Part shown: piece after piece, positions 53,258 to 61,852 of the stretch
Numbering within the stretch: position 1 is the first letter of the stretch
How the letters are laid out: each line of letters begins with the position of its first letter
DNA from: Hymenobacter sp. PAMC 26628
GTDB lineage: Bacteria; Bacteroidota; Bacteroidia; Cytophagales; Hymenobacteraceae
Reading direction: 5' to 3'
Assembly: GCF_001562275.1 (NCBI RefSeq)
Contig: NZ_CP014304.1
Coordinates: 4,340,001 to 4,404,000 of the forward strand
Length of the DNA stretch: 64,000 nucleotides
Translations under genes and position numbers: made by a program
The notes under the pieces: generated by a model
What the model was told of the DNA's origin: nothing
The model's database searches: none
What the model saw: only the letters and a program-made list of their open reading frames with translations

Positions 53258-53854
53258 ATGAAATTTGTTTTGCTGCGCCCGCTGCTCGAAGTGCTGGCGG
53301 TGCTGGCCCTGGTGCTGGGCGCGGCGCGGTGGGTGGCCGGCTGGTTTGGCAAGCGCACCCACACCTACCGCGTCACGGCGGCGCGGCAGCTGCGGCTGCT
53401 GGCCTGGCCCCTGCTGGCGCTGGGCACCGGCCTGAGCGTGGTGCCGGCCCTGGCCATGGGGCCCCACGGCAACGCCAGCCCACTGGAGTGGGGCCTGGCC
53501 GCCGCGCTGGTGGCCGTGGCGCTGGCGCTGGGGGCCCCGGCGGCGGTGCTGCACCTGCGCTACTGGGTGCTGAACCACGAAACCGTGCTGGTGCTGGAGC
53601 CCCAGGCCAACCGCCTCGAAGTGTACCAGCACGGCCAGCGACAGTACTTCGAACGGCGCGACATTGCCCGGGTGCAGCGCGTGACGTGCCGCACCCGGGC
53701 CACCTTTTGGGCCCCGTATAACTACGTGCGCTTGCTGCTGCACGACGGCCGTGAAATCGTGCTTACCTCGCTGCTGGCCGACCTGGAGCCGCTGACCGTG
53801 TTCCTGCGTTCGGTGCCCACCGACCGGCGCACCGTGGCTTGGGCCTGGGCGTAG
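53258..53854 (+). CDS. Membrane protein with a PH-like cytoplasmic domain, unknown function
   Basis: This 198-aa protein has three hydrophobic segments (LLEVLAVLALVLGAARWVAG; LLAWPLLALGTGLSVVPALA; LAAALVAVALALGAPAAVLH) followed by about 90 residues of beta-rich sequence (WVLNHETVLVLEPQANRLEV, RVTCRTRATFWAPYNYVRLL, LHDGREIVLTSLLADLEPL) that look like a bacterial PH-like domain. It would sit in the inner membrane with this domain in the cytoplasm. Function unknown. It is divergent from rimP and upstream of an esterase gene, 38 bases apart. Confidence 0.75.
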   Translation: MKFVLLRPLLEVLAVLALVLGAARWVAGWFGKRTHTYRVTAARQLRLLAWPLLALGTGLSVVPALAMGPHGNASPLEWGLAAALVAVALALGAPAAVLHLRYWVLNHETVLVLEPQANRLEVYQHGQRQYFERRDIARVQRVTCRTRATFWAPYNYVRLLLHDGREIVLTSLLADLEPLTVFLRSVPTDRRTVAWAWA

Positions 53855-53892
53855 CCGGGGCCCAACCGGCGGCCGCGCCCGACCTTTGCCCC

Positions 53893-54681
53893 ATGTCCGC
53901 TTCTCCCCTACTGCACTACCTCGACCAGGGCCAGGGCCGGCCGCTGGTAATTCTCCACGGCTTGTTTGGCACGCTGGATAATTGGCAGACGCTGGCCCGC
54001 CGCTGGGCCCAGGACGCCGGCCTACGCGTCGTGAGCGTGGATTTGCGCAACCACGGCCGCTCGTTTCACAGCCCCGACCACAGCTACGACGCCATGGCCG
54101 CCGACGTGGGGGCCCTGTTCGACCACCTCGGCCTGGGCCCCGACACGGCGCTGCTGGGCCACAGTATGGGCGGCAAAGTGGCCATGCGCTTCGCCCTGGG
54201 CCACCCCGAGCGCCTGGCCCGCCTCATCGTGCTCGACATCGCGCCCGGCTTCTCCGACATGACGCACCAAGACGAGGTGCTGGCCGGACTGCGCGCCGTG
54301 AACTCGGCCGCCATCACCAACCGGCAGGAGGCCGACGCGGCGCTGGGCCAGCACATCCGCGCAGTGGGCGTGCGGCAGTTCCTGCTGAAAAACCTGTACC
54401 GCGACGAGACAAACGCCTTTGCCTGGCGCATCAACCTGCCGGTGCTGGCCGGGGCCATGGCGGCCGTGGGCGAAGAAATCACGGGCGAGCCGTTCCTGAA
54501 ACCGGCCTTGTTCGTGCGCGGCGGCAAGTCGAATTATATCACGTCTAACGACAAGCTGTACGTCATCCCGACGCTGTTCCCGAATTCGGAAGTGGCCACT
54601 GTGCCCGACGCCGGCCACTGGCTGCACGCCGAAAAGCCCGACGAAGTGTACGAGCTGGTGCGCGCATTTGTGGGGCAGTAG
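53893..54681 (+). CDS. Alpha/beta-hydrolase, YbfF-like esterase
   Basis: This 262-aa hydrolase has the oxyanion motif LVILHGLFGTLDNWQTLA, the nucleophile elbow LLGHSMGGKVAMRF (Ser), and the catalytic His in PDAGHWLHAEKPDEV; the Asp is likely in the segment near KPALFVRGGKSNYI. The closest well-known relative is YbfF, an acyl-CoA/ester hydrolase of unclear physiological role. The start at 53893 (MSASPLLHYLDQGQGRPLVI) follows GACCTTTG at 53881-53888 by only four bases, so it may also be transcribed as a leaderless message. It could also be cotranscribed with the PH-like gene. Confidence 0.9.
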   Translation: MSASPLLHYLDQGQGRPLVILHGLFGTLDNWQTLARRWAQDAGLRVVSVDLRNHGRSFHSPDHSYDAMAADVGALFDHLGLGPDTALLGHSMGGKVAMRFALGHPERLARLIVLDIAPGFSDMTHQDEVLAGLRAVNSAAITNRQEADAALGQHIRAVGVRQFLLKNLYRDETNAFAWRINLPVLAGAMAAVGEEITGEPFLKPALFVRGGKSNYITSNDKLYVIPTLFPNSEVATVPDAGHWLHAEKPDEVYELVRAFVGQ

Positions 54682-54697
54682 CCTTGTAGAAAAAAGC

Positions 54698-54796
54698 CGT
54701 CGTGCTCATCTAGCGTCCGCACAGCCGAAGCACCTCTCCCGCAGCAGCAAATAATTACTTACGCGGGAGAGATGCTTCGACAAGCTCAGCATGACG
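54698..54796. repeat. Imperfect long inverted repeat of a Hymenobacter-type dispersed family
   Basis: GCCGAAGCACCTCTCCCGC (54724-54742) pairs with GCGGGAGAGATGCTTCGAC (54763-54781) with one mismatch, and outer arms CGTCGTGCT/AGCATGACG extend it to nearly 100 bases. The right arm contains GAAGCATCTCTCCCGC-like and GTCATGCTGAGCTTGTCGAA-type text that I associate with a repeat common between Hymenobacter genes. It lacks a T run. Memory, not a search, is the basis for the family link. Confidence 0.7.
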
Positions 54797-54833
54797 ACCT
54801 CATTGAGTAAATTCTTCATCTCCCAATTTCCCC

Positions 54834-55538
54834 TTGCCGCTCTACCTCATCCCCACGCCCCTGGCCGACGACACGGCCGCGCAGGTACTGCCGCCGCAGG
54901 TGGTGGCCGCCGTGGCCCGCCTCCCCTACTTTTTGGTGGAAAACGTCCGCACGGCGCGGCGCTTCGTGAAGAGCGTGGCCCCGGCGCGGGTGATTGAGGA
55001 CATTCGTTTCGGCGTGATTGACAAAGACAGCACGCCGGCCGAGGTGCGCGCCGCGCTGGAGCCGCTGCTGCGCGAGGGCCTGGACGCCGGCGTGCTCAGC
55101 GAAGCCGGCTGCCCGGGCATTGCCGACCCAGGCGCGGCACTAGCCGCCGAGGCCCACCGGCTGGGCCTGCGCGTGGTGCCGCTGGTGGGGCCCTCGTCGC
55201 TGCTGCTGGCCCTGATGGCTTCGGGCCTGAACGGGCAGCAGTTTGCCTTCCACGGCTACTTACCCATCGAGAAAGGGCCACGGGCCACGGCCATCAAGGC
55301 GCTGGAGCGCGAGGCCCAGCAGCGCAACCAAAGCCAGCTGTTCATTGAAACGCCCTACCGCAACGGGGCCCTATTTCTGGATTTATTGGCGCATTTGCAG
55401 CCCGCCACGCGGCTGTGCGTAGCGGCCGATGTGACGGGGGCGGGCGAGTTCATCTGCACGCGGCCGGTGAGCGAATGGCGGCGGCAAGCGGCACCGGAAT
55501 TGCACAAAATTCCAACCGTATTTGTACTAGGAGTATAA
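54834..55538 (+). CDS. SAM-dependent methyltransferase, RsmI-like (tetrapyrrole methylase fold)
   Basis: This 234-aa protein has the RsmI core: LYLIPTPLADDTAAQVLPPQ, PYFLVENVRTARRFVKSVAP, GVLSEAGCPGIADPGAALAA, VPLVGPSSLLLALMASGLNG, FHGYLPIEKGPRATAIKALE and QLFIETPYRNGALFLDLL. RsmI proper 2'-O-methylates C1402 of 16S rRNA, but this shorter form has no C-terminal extension and is a second branch present in many Bacteroidota, whose substrate is less sure. The start codon is TTG at 54834; no in-frame ATG is close. It ends before a terminator shared with amt. Confidence 0.88.
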   Translation: MPLYLIPTPLADDTAAQVLPPQVVAAVARLPYFLVENVRTARRFVKSVAPARVIEDIRFGVIDKDSTPAEVRAALEPLLREGLDAGVLSEAGCPGIADPGAALAAEAHRLGLRVVPLVGPSSLLLALMASGLNGQQFAFHGYLPIEKGPRATAIKALEREAQQRNQSQLFIETPYRNGALFLDLLAHLQPATRLCVAADVTGAGEFICTRPVSEWRRQAAPELHKIPTVFVLGV

Positions 55539-55555
55539 AAATATACTAAGAGCAC

Positions 55556-55606
55556 AAAAAGAGGGCCCCGATGGCGAACCTGTTTCACCGCCGGGGCCCT
55601 CTTTTT
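55556..55606. terminator. Bidirectional intrinsic terminator
   Basis: AAAAAGAGGGCCCCG (55556-55570) pairs with CGGGGCCCTCTTTTT (55592-55606); the intervening bases can form an inner GGC/GCC stem. It separates convergent RsmI-like and amt genes. Confidence 0.85.
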
Positions 55607-55617
55607 TGGTTACAAAC

Positions 55618-56979
55618 TTAGCTTACCAACACTGTTTCGCCGTGCTGGGTAGTGTCGAGGCCGTAGGCTTCGTTCTCGGCGTTCACCCGAATGGGGATGA
55701 GCAGGTTGGTGAACTTATAAAGCAGGTAGGAGCCGCTGAACGTGAAGGCCGAAATGAACACCAGGGCCCCCAGGTGCTTCCAGAGCAGCACCGCCGAGCC
55801 GGTGGTGGCCAAGCCGCCCTCCTTGGCAAATATGGCCGTTAAAATCATGCCCACGATGCCGCCCACGCCGTGGCACGGGAACACATCGAGGGTGTCGTCG
55901 AGGGTCGTGCGGTTTTTCAACTCGATGGCGAAGGCGCTGACGGCCGCGGCCACCACGCCAATGAACAGCGCCGGGCCGTAGCTAACGTAGCCCGCGCCGG
56001 GCGTGATGGCCACCAGGCCCACCACGGCCCCCACGGCCGCGCCCACCGCCGACGGCCGCCGGCCGCGCACCACTTCAATCAGCATCCAGGTGAGCATGGC
56101 GGCGGCCGAGGCCATGTGGGTGGTGAAGAACGCCTGCACGGCCACCGCGTTGGCCGCTAGTGCCGAGCCGGCGTTGAAGCCGAACCAGCCGAACCACAGC
56201 AGGCCGGTGCCGAGCAGCACGAAGGGCACGTTGGGCGGCACGTGCTGGTGGCCGTCGGCGTGGCTTTGGCGGCGGCCCAGGGCCAGGGCGCCGGCCAGGG
56301 CCGCGAAGCCCGCCGAGATGTGCACCACCGTGCCGCCCGCAAAATCGAGCACGCCCCACTTGAACAGAAAGCCGTCGGGGTGCCAGGTCCAGTGGGCCAG
56401 GGGGCAGTAGATGAGCAGGCTGAACAGGCTGATGAACAGCAGGTAGCCCCAGAACCGGATGCGCTCGGCGAAGGCCCCGCTGATGAGGGCCGGCGTGATG
56501 ATGGCAAACTTGAGCTGGAACGCCGCGAACAGCACCAGCGGCAAGTTAGGGGCGATGCGTGGGTGCGGGGCCGTGCCCACGTGGTTGAAGAGGAAAAACG
56601 TGCCGGGGTTGCCCACGAAGCCGCCGATGCTGTCGCCGAAGGCCAGCGAAAAGCCCACCACGTACCACAGCATCGAAATCACGGCCAGCGCAATAAAGCT
56701 CTGCAACAGCGTGGAAATCACGCTCTTCTTGTTCACCATGCCGCCGTAGAAGAAGGCCAGGCCGGGCGTCATCAGCAACACCAGGCCCGAGGCGCTCAGC
56801 ATCCAGGCGATGTCGGCGGGCTCGAAGGCCTTGGGCTTGGCCTCGGGGTGCACCTGGGGCACAAAGGCCGCCGCGCAGGCCAGCACGAGCAAGACGCCCA
56901 GGCAGACGGCCGATACCCGCTGCTTGCGGGCTGCGCCGGCTTCGGTTTCGATACCGTCTGATTCGAGTTCAGTTATCAT
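55618..56979 (-). CDS. amt: Ammonium transporter (Amt family)
   Basis: This 453-aa inner-membrane channel takes up ammonium. The family features are present: GLAFFYGGMVNKKSVISTLL, CPLAHWTWHPDGFLFKWGVL, and the twin pore histidines in GGTVVHISAGFAALAG and DVFPCHGVGGIVGMILTAIF; about 11 helices in all. The N-terminus carries a cytoplasm-sized 20-residue extension before the first helix, which may instead be a signal segment. No glnK/glnB follows, although such a pair is common. A -7 element at 57018-57025 and a 9-bp inverted repeat TTGTCGAAG/CTTCGACAA (56980-56988, 57012-57020) precede it, the latter a possible operator. Confidence 0.95.
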   Translation of the reverse strand: MITELESDGIETEAGAARKQRVSAVCLGVLLVLACAAAFVPQVHPEAKPKAFEPADIAWMLSASGLVLLMTPGLAFFYGGMVNKKSVISTLLQSFIALAVISMLWYVVGFSLAFGDSIGGFVGNPGTFFLFNHVGTAPHPRIAPNLPLVLFAAFQLKFAIITPALISGAFAERIRFWGYLLFISLFSLLIYCPLAHWTWHPDGFLFKWGVLDFAGGTVVHISAGFAALAGALALGRRQSHADGHQHVPPNVPFVLLGTGLLWFGWFGFNAGSALAANAVAVQAFFTTHMASAAAMLTWMLIEVVRGRRPSAVGAAVGAVVGLVAITPGAGYVSYGPALFIGVVAAAVSAFAIELKNRTTLDDTLDVFPCHGVGGIVGMILTAIFAKEGGLATTGSAVLLWKHLGALVFISAFTFSGSYLLYKFTNLLIPIRVNAENEAYGLDTTQHGETVLVS

Positions 56980-57017
56980 TTGTCGAAGGATAGGTTGTTT
57001 TCAAGGGTCGTCTTCGA

Positions 57018-57025
57018 CAAAAATA
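57018..57025 (-). promoter_or_regulatory. Bacteroidota -7 element upstream of amt
   Basis: The minus strand reads TATTTTTG, an exact TAnnTTTG, 38 bases before the ATG and overlapping one arm of the 9-bp inverted repeat TTGTCGAAG/CTTCGACAA. Confidence 0.45.
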
Positions 57026-57204
57026 TAGATTATTTATAAAAACCACTCCTATTTAATAAGGCATTTTAATTTTTTTAATTTTCACCCGAATGTTCACGCC
57101 TAGCCAACCGCTACCGCAGCAGCGGCCCCCGCGGGCCCACCCCGCGCGCTACCTGCCCGGCAGGCCCGCGGCCCACCGGGCGCGGCAGCGAAGCGCGGGG
57201 CCTT

Positions 57205-58515
57205 TCACGGCAAGCCGATGGTAAAGGCCGTGCGTCCCTCGGGCCCAGTGGCCAGGCCAAACGCGAAGCCGTGGGCCAGCAGCACGTCGCGCACCAGCGT
57301 GAGGCCAATGCCCTGCCCGCCACGCTTGGTGCTGAAAAACGCCGTAAACAGCCGCTCGCGCACTTCGGACGTGAGCGAGGCCCCATCATTCTCAATACTG
57401 ATGCTGAACGGGTTGGCCGTGGTGCGCACCCAAATATTGCCGTCCGTACCGATGGCTTCGAGGGCGTTTTTGGCCACGTTCAGCAGGGCTTGTTCCAGCT
57501 GCGGGGCGTCGGCTTCGATGACGAGTGGGGCGGCGGCCAAGGCCCAGTGCCAGGCCACGCGGCGCTCGGCGCTCTGGGGCCCCAGCAAGCGGCCTAGGTT
57601 GCGCAGCAGGGCGTGCACGTCGGTGGGCGCGAGCTGGGGAGCGGGCAGGCGCACGAGGCGGGCAAAGTCGGCGATGAAGCTGGCCAGCTGGGTGTTGCGG
57701 GTGATGCTCACGTCGAGGGCTTCGGTGAAATCGGGGCGGTCGGCGGGCGCGAGCTGCGGGGCGTAGCGCTGGAAGCTGCCCAAAATGGAGTTGATGGCCC
57801 CGATGGAGTTGTTGATTTCGTGCGACATGAGCCGGATGAGCTGCTCGTAGGCCTGCTTTTCCTGCTTGATCAGCTCCTGCGTCAGCTCTTCCAGCACGAC
57901 GAACCGCCGCGTGAAGCCGCGGTCGAGGAAGTGCGCGGCGTGGGCGCGGTAGGCTTGCAGGCCCGAGAGGCGCAGCGCCCGCGGCTGGCCCTCGGCCAGG
58001 GCCCCCAGCGCGGGGCCCCAGGGCCCCGGCAGCGCGGCCAGCGGCTGCCCCAGCCAGGCCGGGGGCCCCGGCGCCGGGCCGATGAAGCGCACCGCCGCCG
58101 CGTTGGCCTGCTCCACATTCCCTTCAAAATCAAGGATTAATACGCCGGCCGGCGAGGCTTCGATGAGGCGTTCGAGCAGGATGCTTTTCTCGTGCTGGCT
58201 CACCCGCTCGCGGCGCAGCGCGTCAATCATCGAATTGTAAACGCCAATGAGCTGGTCCATTTCGCGCTGGCCCACGGGCACGAATTTCAGGGTGAAATCG
58301 CGCGCTTGCATGGCCGCCGTGCCCGCCGCAATGAGCTGCAGCGGCCGCACGAAGCCCCGGTAGAGCTGCGCACTCAGCACCAGGCTGCCCAGCAGCAGCA
58401 GCTCGGTGGCCACGAACAGCACGGCGTTGGTGGTGCGCAACTGGGCGGCCAGCGCCAGCAGCACGGCGTGGATGACCACGACGAAGAGTAGAAACTTAAC
58501 CCGCAGGCTCATCAT
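57205..58515 (-). CDS. Membrane sensor histidine kinase of an NtrC-type pair
   Basis: This 436-aa kinase has two N-terminal helices (KFLLFVVVIHAVLLALAAQL; VLFVATELLLLGSLVLSAQL) with almost no periplasmic loop, a HAMP domain (FVRPLQLIAAGTAAMQARDF), a PAS-like domain (ASPAGVLILDFEGNVEQANA), the phosphoacceptor His in LIRLMSHEINNSIGAINSIL (about residue 230), and HATPase boxes NVAKNALEAIG and GQGIGLTLVRDVL. The short loop suggests it senses a membrane or cytoplasmic signal. Its gene overlaps the regulator upstream by 20 bases, so they form a pair. Confidence 0.92.
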   Translation of the reverse strand: MMSLRVKFLLFVVVIHAVLLALAAQLRTTNAVLFVATELLLLGSLVLSAQLYRGFVRPLQLIAAGTAAMQARDFTLKFVPVGQREMDQLIGVYNSMIDALRRERVSQHEKSILLERLIEASPAGVLILDFEGNVEQANAAAVRFIGPAPGPPAWLGQPLAALPGPWGPALGALAEGQPRALRLSGLQAYRAHAAHFLDRGFTRRFVVLEELTQELIKQEKQAYEQLIRLMSHEINNSIGAINSILGSFQRYAPQLAPADRPDFTEALDVSITRNTQLASFIADFARLVRLPAPQLAPTDVHALLRNLGRLLGPQSAERRVAWHWALAAAPLVIEADAPQLEQALLNVAKNALEAIGTDGNIWVRTTANPFSISIENDGASLTSEVRERLFTAFFSTKRGGQGIGLTLVRDVLLAHGFAFGLATGPEGRTAFTIGLP

Positions 58516-59878
58516 AAGGAATGCCGTATTTGTCGAGGCGCCGGTACAGGGCCCCGCGGCTGAGGCCCAGGGCCCGGGCCACCCGGCTCAAATTGCCCTG
58601 GTGGTGGGCCACGCTCTGGCGAATGGCCTGCGCTTCCAGCTGGTCGAGGGTGAGCGTGCCGGGCACGGGCGGGGCCCCGGGGGCGGCGAATGGCGCCGTG
58701 GCGGCCCCGCTCTGCTGGAAATCGGCGGGCGTCAGCTCGTCGTGGCCGCTGACGAGCACGGCGCGCTCGACCAGGTTTTTCAACTCGCGGATGTTGCCGG
58801 GCAGCGGCTGCGCTTGCAGCCAGTGCAGCGCGGGGGCCCCCACGCGCAGGCCGGGCCGCTGGTAGGTAGCGCGCAGCTGGGCCAGGAAGTGGCGCACCAG
58901 CAGCGGCACGTCGTGGGGCCGCTCGCGCAGGGCGGGCAGGCGCAGCGTGATGAGGTTGAGGCGGTAGAACAGGTCTTCGCGGAAGCGGCCCTGGGCCACC
59001 AGCTCCGCCAGGTTCTTGTTGGTGGCGGCCACCACGCGCAGGTCCAGCCGCCGCGGCTTGCTGTCGCCGAGCACCTCGTAGGTGCGGTCTTGCAGCACGC
59101 GCAGCAGCTTCACCTGGCTGGCCAGCTCCAACTCGCCGATTTCATCCAGGAAAATGGTGCCGCCGTTCGCCAGCTCGAAGCGGCCCACCCGGTCGGCCTT
59201 GGCGTCGGTGAAGGCCCCGCGCCGGTGGCCAAACAGCTCGCTCTCAAACAGCGACGACGAGATGCCGCCCAGGTTCACCTTCACGAAGGGCTGGCCGCGG
59301 CGGCGACTGTTCTGGTGCAGGGCCTCGGCAATCAGCTCCTTGCCGGTGCCGCTTTCGCCCTCGATGAGCACCGCCGCGTCAGTGGTCGCCACCTGGCCCA
59401 CCTGGCGCAGCACGGCCAGCAGGCGCTCGTCTTCGCCCACGATGGCGCTGAGGGATAGTTGCTTGTCCAGGGCCCGGCGGCCGGGCGGGGCCCCGGCGGC
59501 GGGCCCAGGGCCCCGCAGCGCCAGCACCGTGCCGATGGTCTGGAGCAGGGCGTCGTTGTGCCAGGGCTTGGTTACGAATTCGGCGGCGCCGGCCTTCATG
59601 CCCGCCACGGCCAGCGCAATGGAGCCCCAGCCGGTGATGAGCACCACCGGCACCAGCGGGGCCAACGCCTTGATTTCGCGCAGCAAGGCCAGCCCGTCGT
59701 CGCCGGTGGTGGCGCGCGAGAAGTTCATGTCGAGCAGCACCAGGGCCGGCGTTTCGGCGCGCACGGCGGCCAGGGCCCCGGCGGGGCCGTCGGCGGCGCG
59801 GGTGGTGTAGCCGGCTTGCTTCAGCAGCAGGCCCAACGAGGTGCGCACGGCCAGGTCGTCGTCAACAATCAGAACCAC
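58496..59878 (-). CDS. Sigma-54-dependent response regulator (NtrC family)
   Basis: This 460-aa activator has a receiver domain (VLIVDDDLAVRTSLGLLLKQ; phosphoacceptor Asp in LVLLDMNFS, about residue 52), an AAA+ domain (Walker A LIEGESGTGKELIAEALHQN; Walker B NGGTIFLDEIGELELASQVK; PLPGNIRELKNLVERAVL) and a Fis-type helix-turn-helix (GNLSRVARALGLSRGALYRR). The sigma-54 contact loop reads GAFTDA rather than the usual GAFTGA, a deviation worth noting. The start is GTG at 59878. In Bacteroidota such pairs often sit beside MacB-like ABC export operons, as here at 61.8-64 kb. Confidence 0.93.
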   Translation of the reverse strand: MVLIVDDDLAVRTSLGLLLKQAGYTTRAADGPAGALAAVRAETPALVLLDMNFSRATTGDDGLALLREIKALAPLVPVVLITGWGSIALAVAGMKAGAAEFVTKPWHNDALLQTIGTVLALRGPGPAAGAPPGRRALDKQLSLSAIVGEDERLLAVLRQVGQVATTDAAVLIEGESGTGKELIAEALHQNSRRRGQPFVKVNLGGISSSLFESELFGHRRGAFTDAKADRVGRFELANGGTIFLDEIGELELASQVKLLRVLQDRTYEVLGDSKPRRLDLRVVAATNKNLAELVAQGRFREDLFYRLNLITLRLPALRERPHDVPLLVRHFLAQLRATYQRPGLRVGAPALHWLQAQPLPGNIRELKNLVERAVLVSGHDELTPADFQQSGAATAPFAAPGAPPVPGTLTLDQLEAQAIRQSVAHHQGNLSRVARALGLSRGALYRRLDKYGIPYDEPAG

Positions 59879-59943
59879 GGGTTGGGGCAGAGTAGAGCGG
59901 GTTTCACAGGTTCTGGGGCAGAATTGACGCTGGCCGGGGGAGC

Positions 59944-60873
59944 TTACTGCACGCCAAAAACGTGGTTTCTATAATCAATAATGACGACGTTGTGCAAAAA
60001 ATAGGCGTTGCCAGTAATGCCCCAGATATTTTCCTGGCGGTAAAAATCAGCAAACTTATCCAGGTTGTCGGCATACACCAGGGCGGTTGGCAGCGGCTGC
60101 CGGCCGAAGTAAACAGGAGCTTGCACGCGGCGGCCGTACACGTAGTAATAGGTGCCCCAGGTCGAAGTTTTGACCGAATCCTGCACCGCGCCCGGTGCCA
60201 GGGCCGCTGCCCGCGGCCGGGTTGTGAGCAGCGCAAACAAGCTGGAGCCGGTATCGAAGAGCAAGTCCTGCGTGACGTTGTTGATGCGCAACGGAATCTT
60301 GATGCGCCCATCCTTCAGCTTGAAAGGCTGAAAAGAAGCGTGGGCAAATGCCGCCGGCACCTTGTCCGTGACGCAAAACCGTTGGTGCGGGTAGTCAATA
60401 ACCAGCACTTTGCCCTGAAAAAGGTCGGGCCCCACGGTGCCAATATGTACCGGGTGCGCGTCGGCCAGCGCGGCTGCCGTGAGCGAGTCGCCAAAATTTT
60501 TGAAGGTGCCTACGTCGCGCTGCCCGAAGCTCACCGGACCCAGCTTGAGGGCCACGTGGGTCAGCATCGCATTTTTTTGGCTTTGCATCCGGAATGTGCG
60601 CGTCGTGTCGAGCTTGGCTTTCAGGGCAGGGTATTTTTCGAGGTAGGGTTGGAGGGGATTGCCGTACACCACCGTTGTCACCGCCCCCAGGTCCAGCTGC
60701 ATCAGAAAGCGGTGGGGCAGGTTGTCGAGGGTGACCGGTACCATGATGGCCGCTTTGTCGAAGTGCCGGCCGGCCAGCGTGGTACCAGACCAGCTAAAGG
60801 GAATCCAAGGCAGCTGCTGCCCAAAGGCGGGGGTAGCAAGCAGCAAGGTAAATAGGGCAACTAACCGGGCCAT
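59944..60873 (-). CDS. Exported retropepsin-like aspartic protease domain protein
   Basis: This 309-aa protein begins with a signal peptide (MARLVALFTLLLATPAFGQQ, start 60873). The motif TQDLLFDTGSSLFALLTTR, with D-T-G-S, is the hallmark of retropepsin-like aspartic proteases; a first, degenerate half (DNLPHRFLMQLDLGAVTTVV) carries DLGAVTT instead, so the protein may be a pseudo-duplicated pepsin-like molecule with only one good Asp. It ends HNVVIIDYRNHVFGVQ. No substrate is suggested. The gene lies on the minus strand between the DUF2807 gene (90 bases) and the regulator (65 bases), and may be cotranscribed with them. Confidence 0.8.
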   Translation of the reverse strand: MARLVALFTLLLATPAFGQQLPWIPFSWSGTTLAGRHFDKAAIMVPVTLDNLPHRFLMQLDLGAVTTVVYGNPLQPYLEKYPALKAKLDTTRTFRMQSQKNAMLTHVALKLGPVSFGQRDVGTFKNFGDSLTAAALADAHPVHIGTVGPDLFQGKVLVIDYPHQRFCVTDKVPAAFAHASFQPFKLKDGRIKIPLRINNVTQDLLFDTGSSLFALLTTRPRAAALAPGAVQDSVKTSTWGTYYYVYGRRVQAPVYFGRQPLPTALVYADNLDKFADFYRQENIWGITGNAYFLHNVVIIDYRNHVFGVQ

Positions 60874-60963
60874 GTAGTGGAGCAAACGAGGTAGAGGAGG
60901 CGGGATGAGCGCTAAAATGATGAACAATTTCTGCGCAATCCGTTAAACCGGTAGCCTAGCCAT

Positions 60964-61668
60964 TTACATGCTGCGCACGCTGCCGCCGCTGCCGGTGTGC
61001 TTCGTGACGGTGGGCGCGCCCTGGTACTTGATGCTGGCGCCGCTGCTGGCCTCGGCCACCAGGGCCTCGCGCACGGCTATTTTCAGGGTGCTGCCGCTGC
61101 TGGCCTGGGCCTCGCACTTGTCGGTTTGCAGGTCCTTGCCGTTGAAGACGGAGCCGCTGCCGGTGCGGATGTCGAGGTGCGGGGCCTTGCCCTTGAGGGT
61201 GATGACGCTGCCGCTGCCCTGGCGCACGGTGAGGTCGGTGGTGGCAATGTCGGCCCGCAGCGAGGCCCCCGACGACACGTCGAGCTGGAAATTGGGGGCC
61301 GCGTAGTCGCCCTTGGCGTCCACGGCCGCGCCGCTGCCGGCCGTGAGGGCCGTGAGCTGGTCGGCCGTTACGGCCACGCGCAGGTGCTGGGTGCTGGTGT
61401 TGCGGCGGGTATCACTGTCGGGATTTTCGTAGCGAATGACGAGTACGCCGTCCTCCACGGTGGTTTTGATGCGGTCGCGCATTTCGGTAGTGGCGGCGCT
61501 GGCCTCCACGCGCTGGCCGTGGCCGGCGGTGAGGTCCAGGGCAATGCCGGTACCGACCTTGATGGCGTGGAACGGGGCCACCGGGCGCACCTGCGCGTCG
61601 GTGGTTTGGGCAAGGGCGGGCACCAGGGCCAGCGACCAGAGCAGGGCGGGGAGAACGAAATTTTTCAT
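60964..61668 (-). CDS. Exported DUF2807 (head GIN domain) protein
   Basis: This 234-aa protein has a signal peptide (MKNFVLPALLWSLALVPALA) and a right-handed beta-helix-like array of alternating Gly/Ser and short hydrophobic strands: LTALTAGSGAAVDAKGDYAA, LDVSSGASLRADIATTDLTV, LDIRTGSGSVFNGKDLQTDK, CEAQASSGSTLKIAVREALV. It ends TGSGGSVRSM. This is the DUF2807 family, abundant in Bacteroidota and without assigned function; a structural or adhesive role in the envelope is inference. It lies downstream of the ABC permeases but after their terminator. Confidence 0.88.
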   Translation of the reverse strand: MKNFVLPALLWSLALVPALAQTTDAQVRPVAPFHAIKVGTGIALDLTAGHGQRVEASAATTEMRDRIKTTVEDGVLVIRYENPDSDTRRNTSTQHLRVAVTADQLTALTAGSGAAVDAKGDYAAPNFQLDVSSGASLRADIATTDLTVRQGSGSVITLKGKAPHLDIRTGSGSVFNGKDLQTDKCEAQASSGSTLKIAVREALVAEASSGASIKYQGAPTVTKHTGSGGSVRSM

Positions 61669-61811
61669 GCGAACAGAGAAAGAAGAAGGTGAAGCAAGGA
61701 TTTGGCGCGGCTACCGGGCCCCGGACCGGTTCGTTACAGCAGCCAGCAAATAAACCTGGTACAGCCGGGACGTTAGATGCGACGGGAGCATCGCCGGTTG
61801 CCCGGGGCCCT

Positions 61812-61835
61812 AAAAAACGACGCCGTACCGCGTCG
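61812..61835 (-). terminator. Intrinsic terminator of the ABC permease operon
   Basis: On the minus strand CGACGC pairs with GCGTCG around a 6-base loop and is followed by six T. The outer CCGGGGCCC/GGGCCCCGG arms may extend the structure. It lies 18 bases after the second permease gene. Confidence 0.75.
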
Positions 61836-61852
61836 GTGGGGCCCCGGGATCG

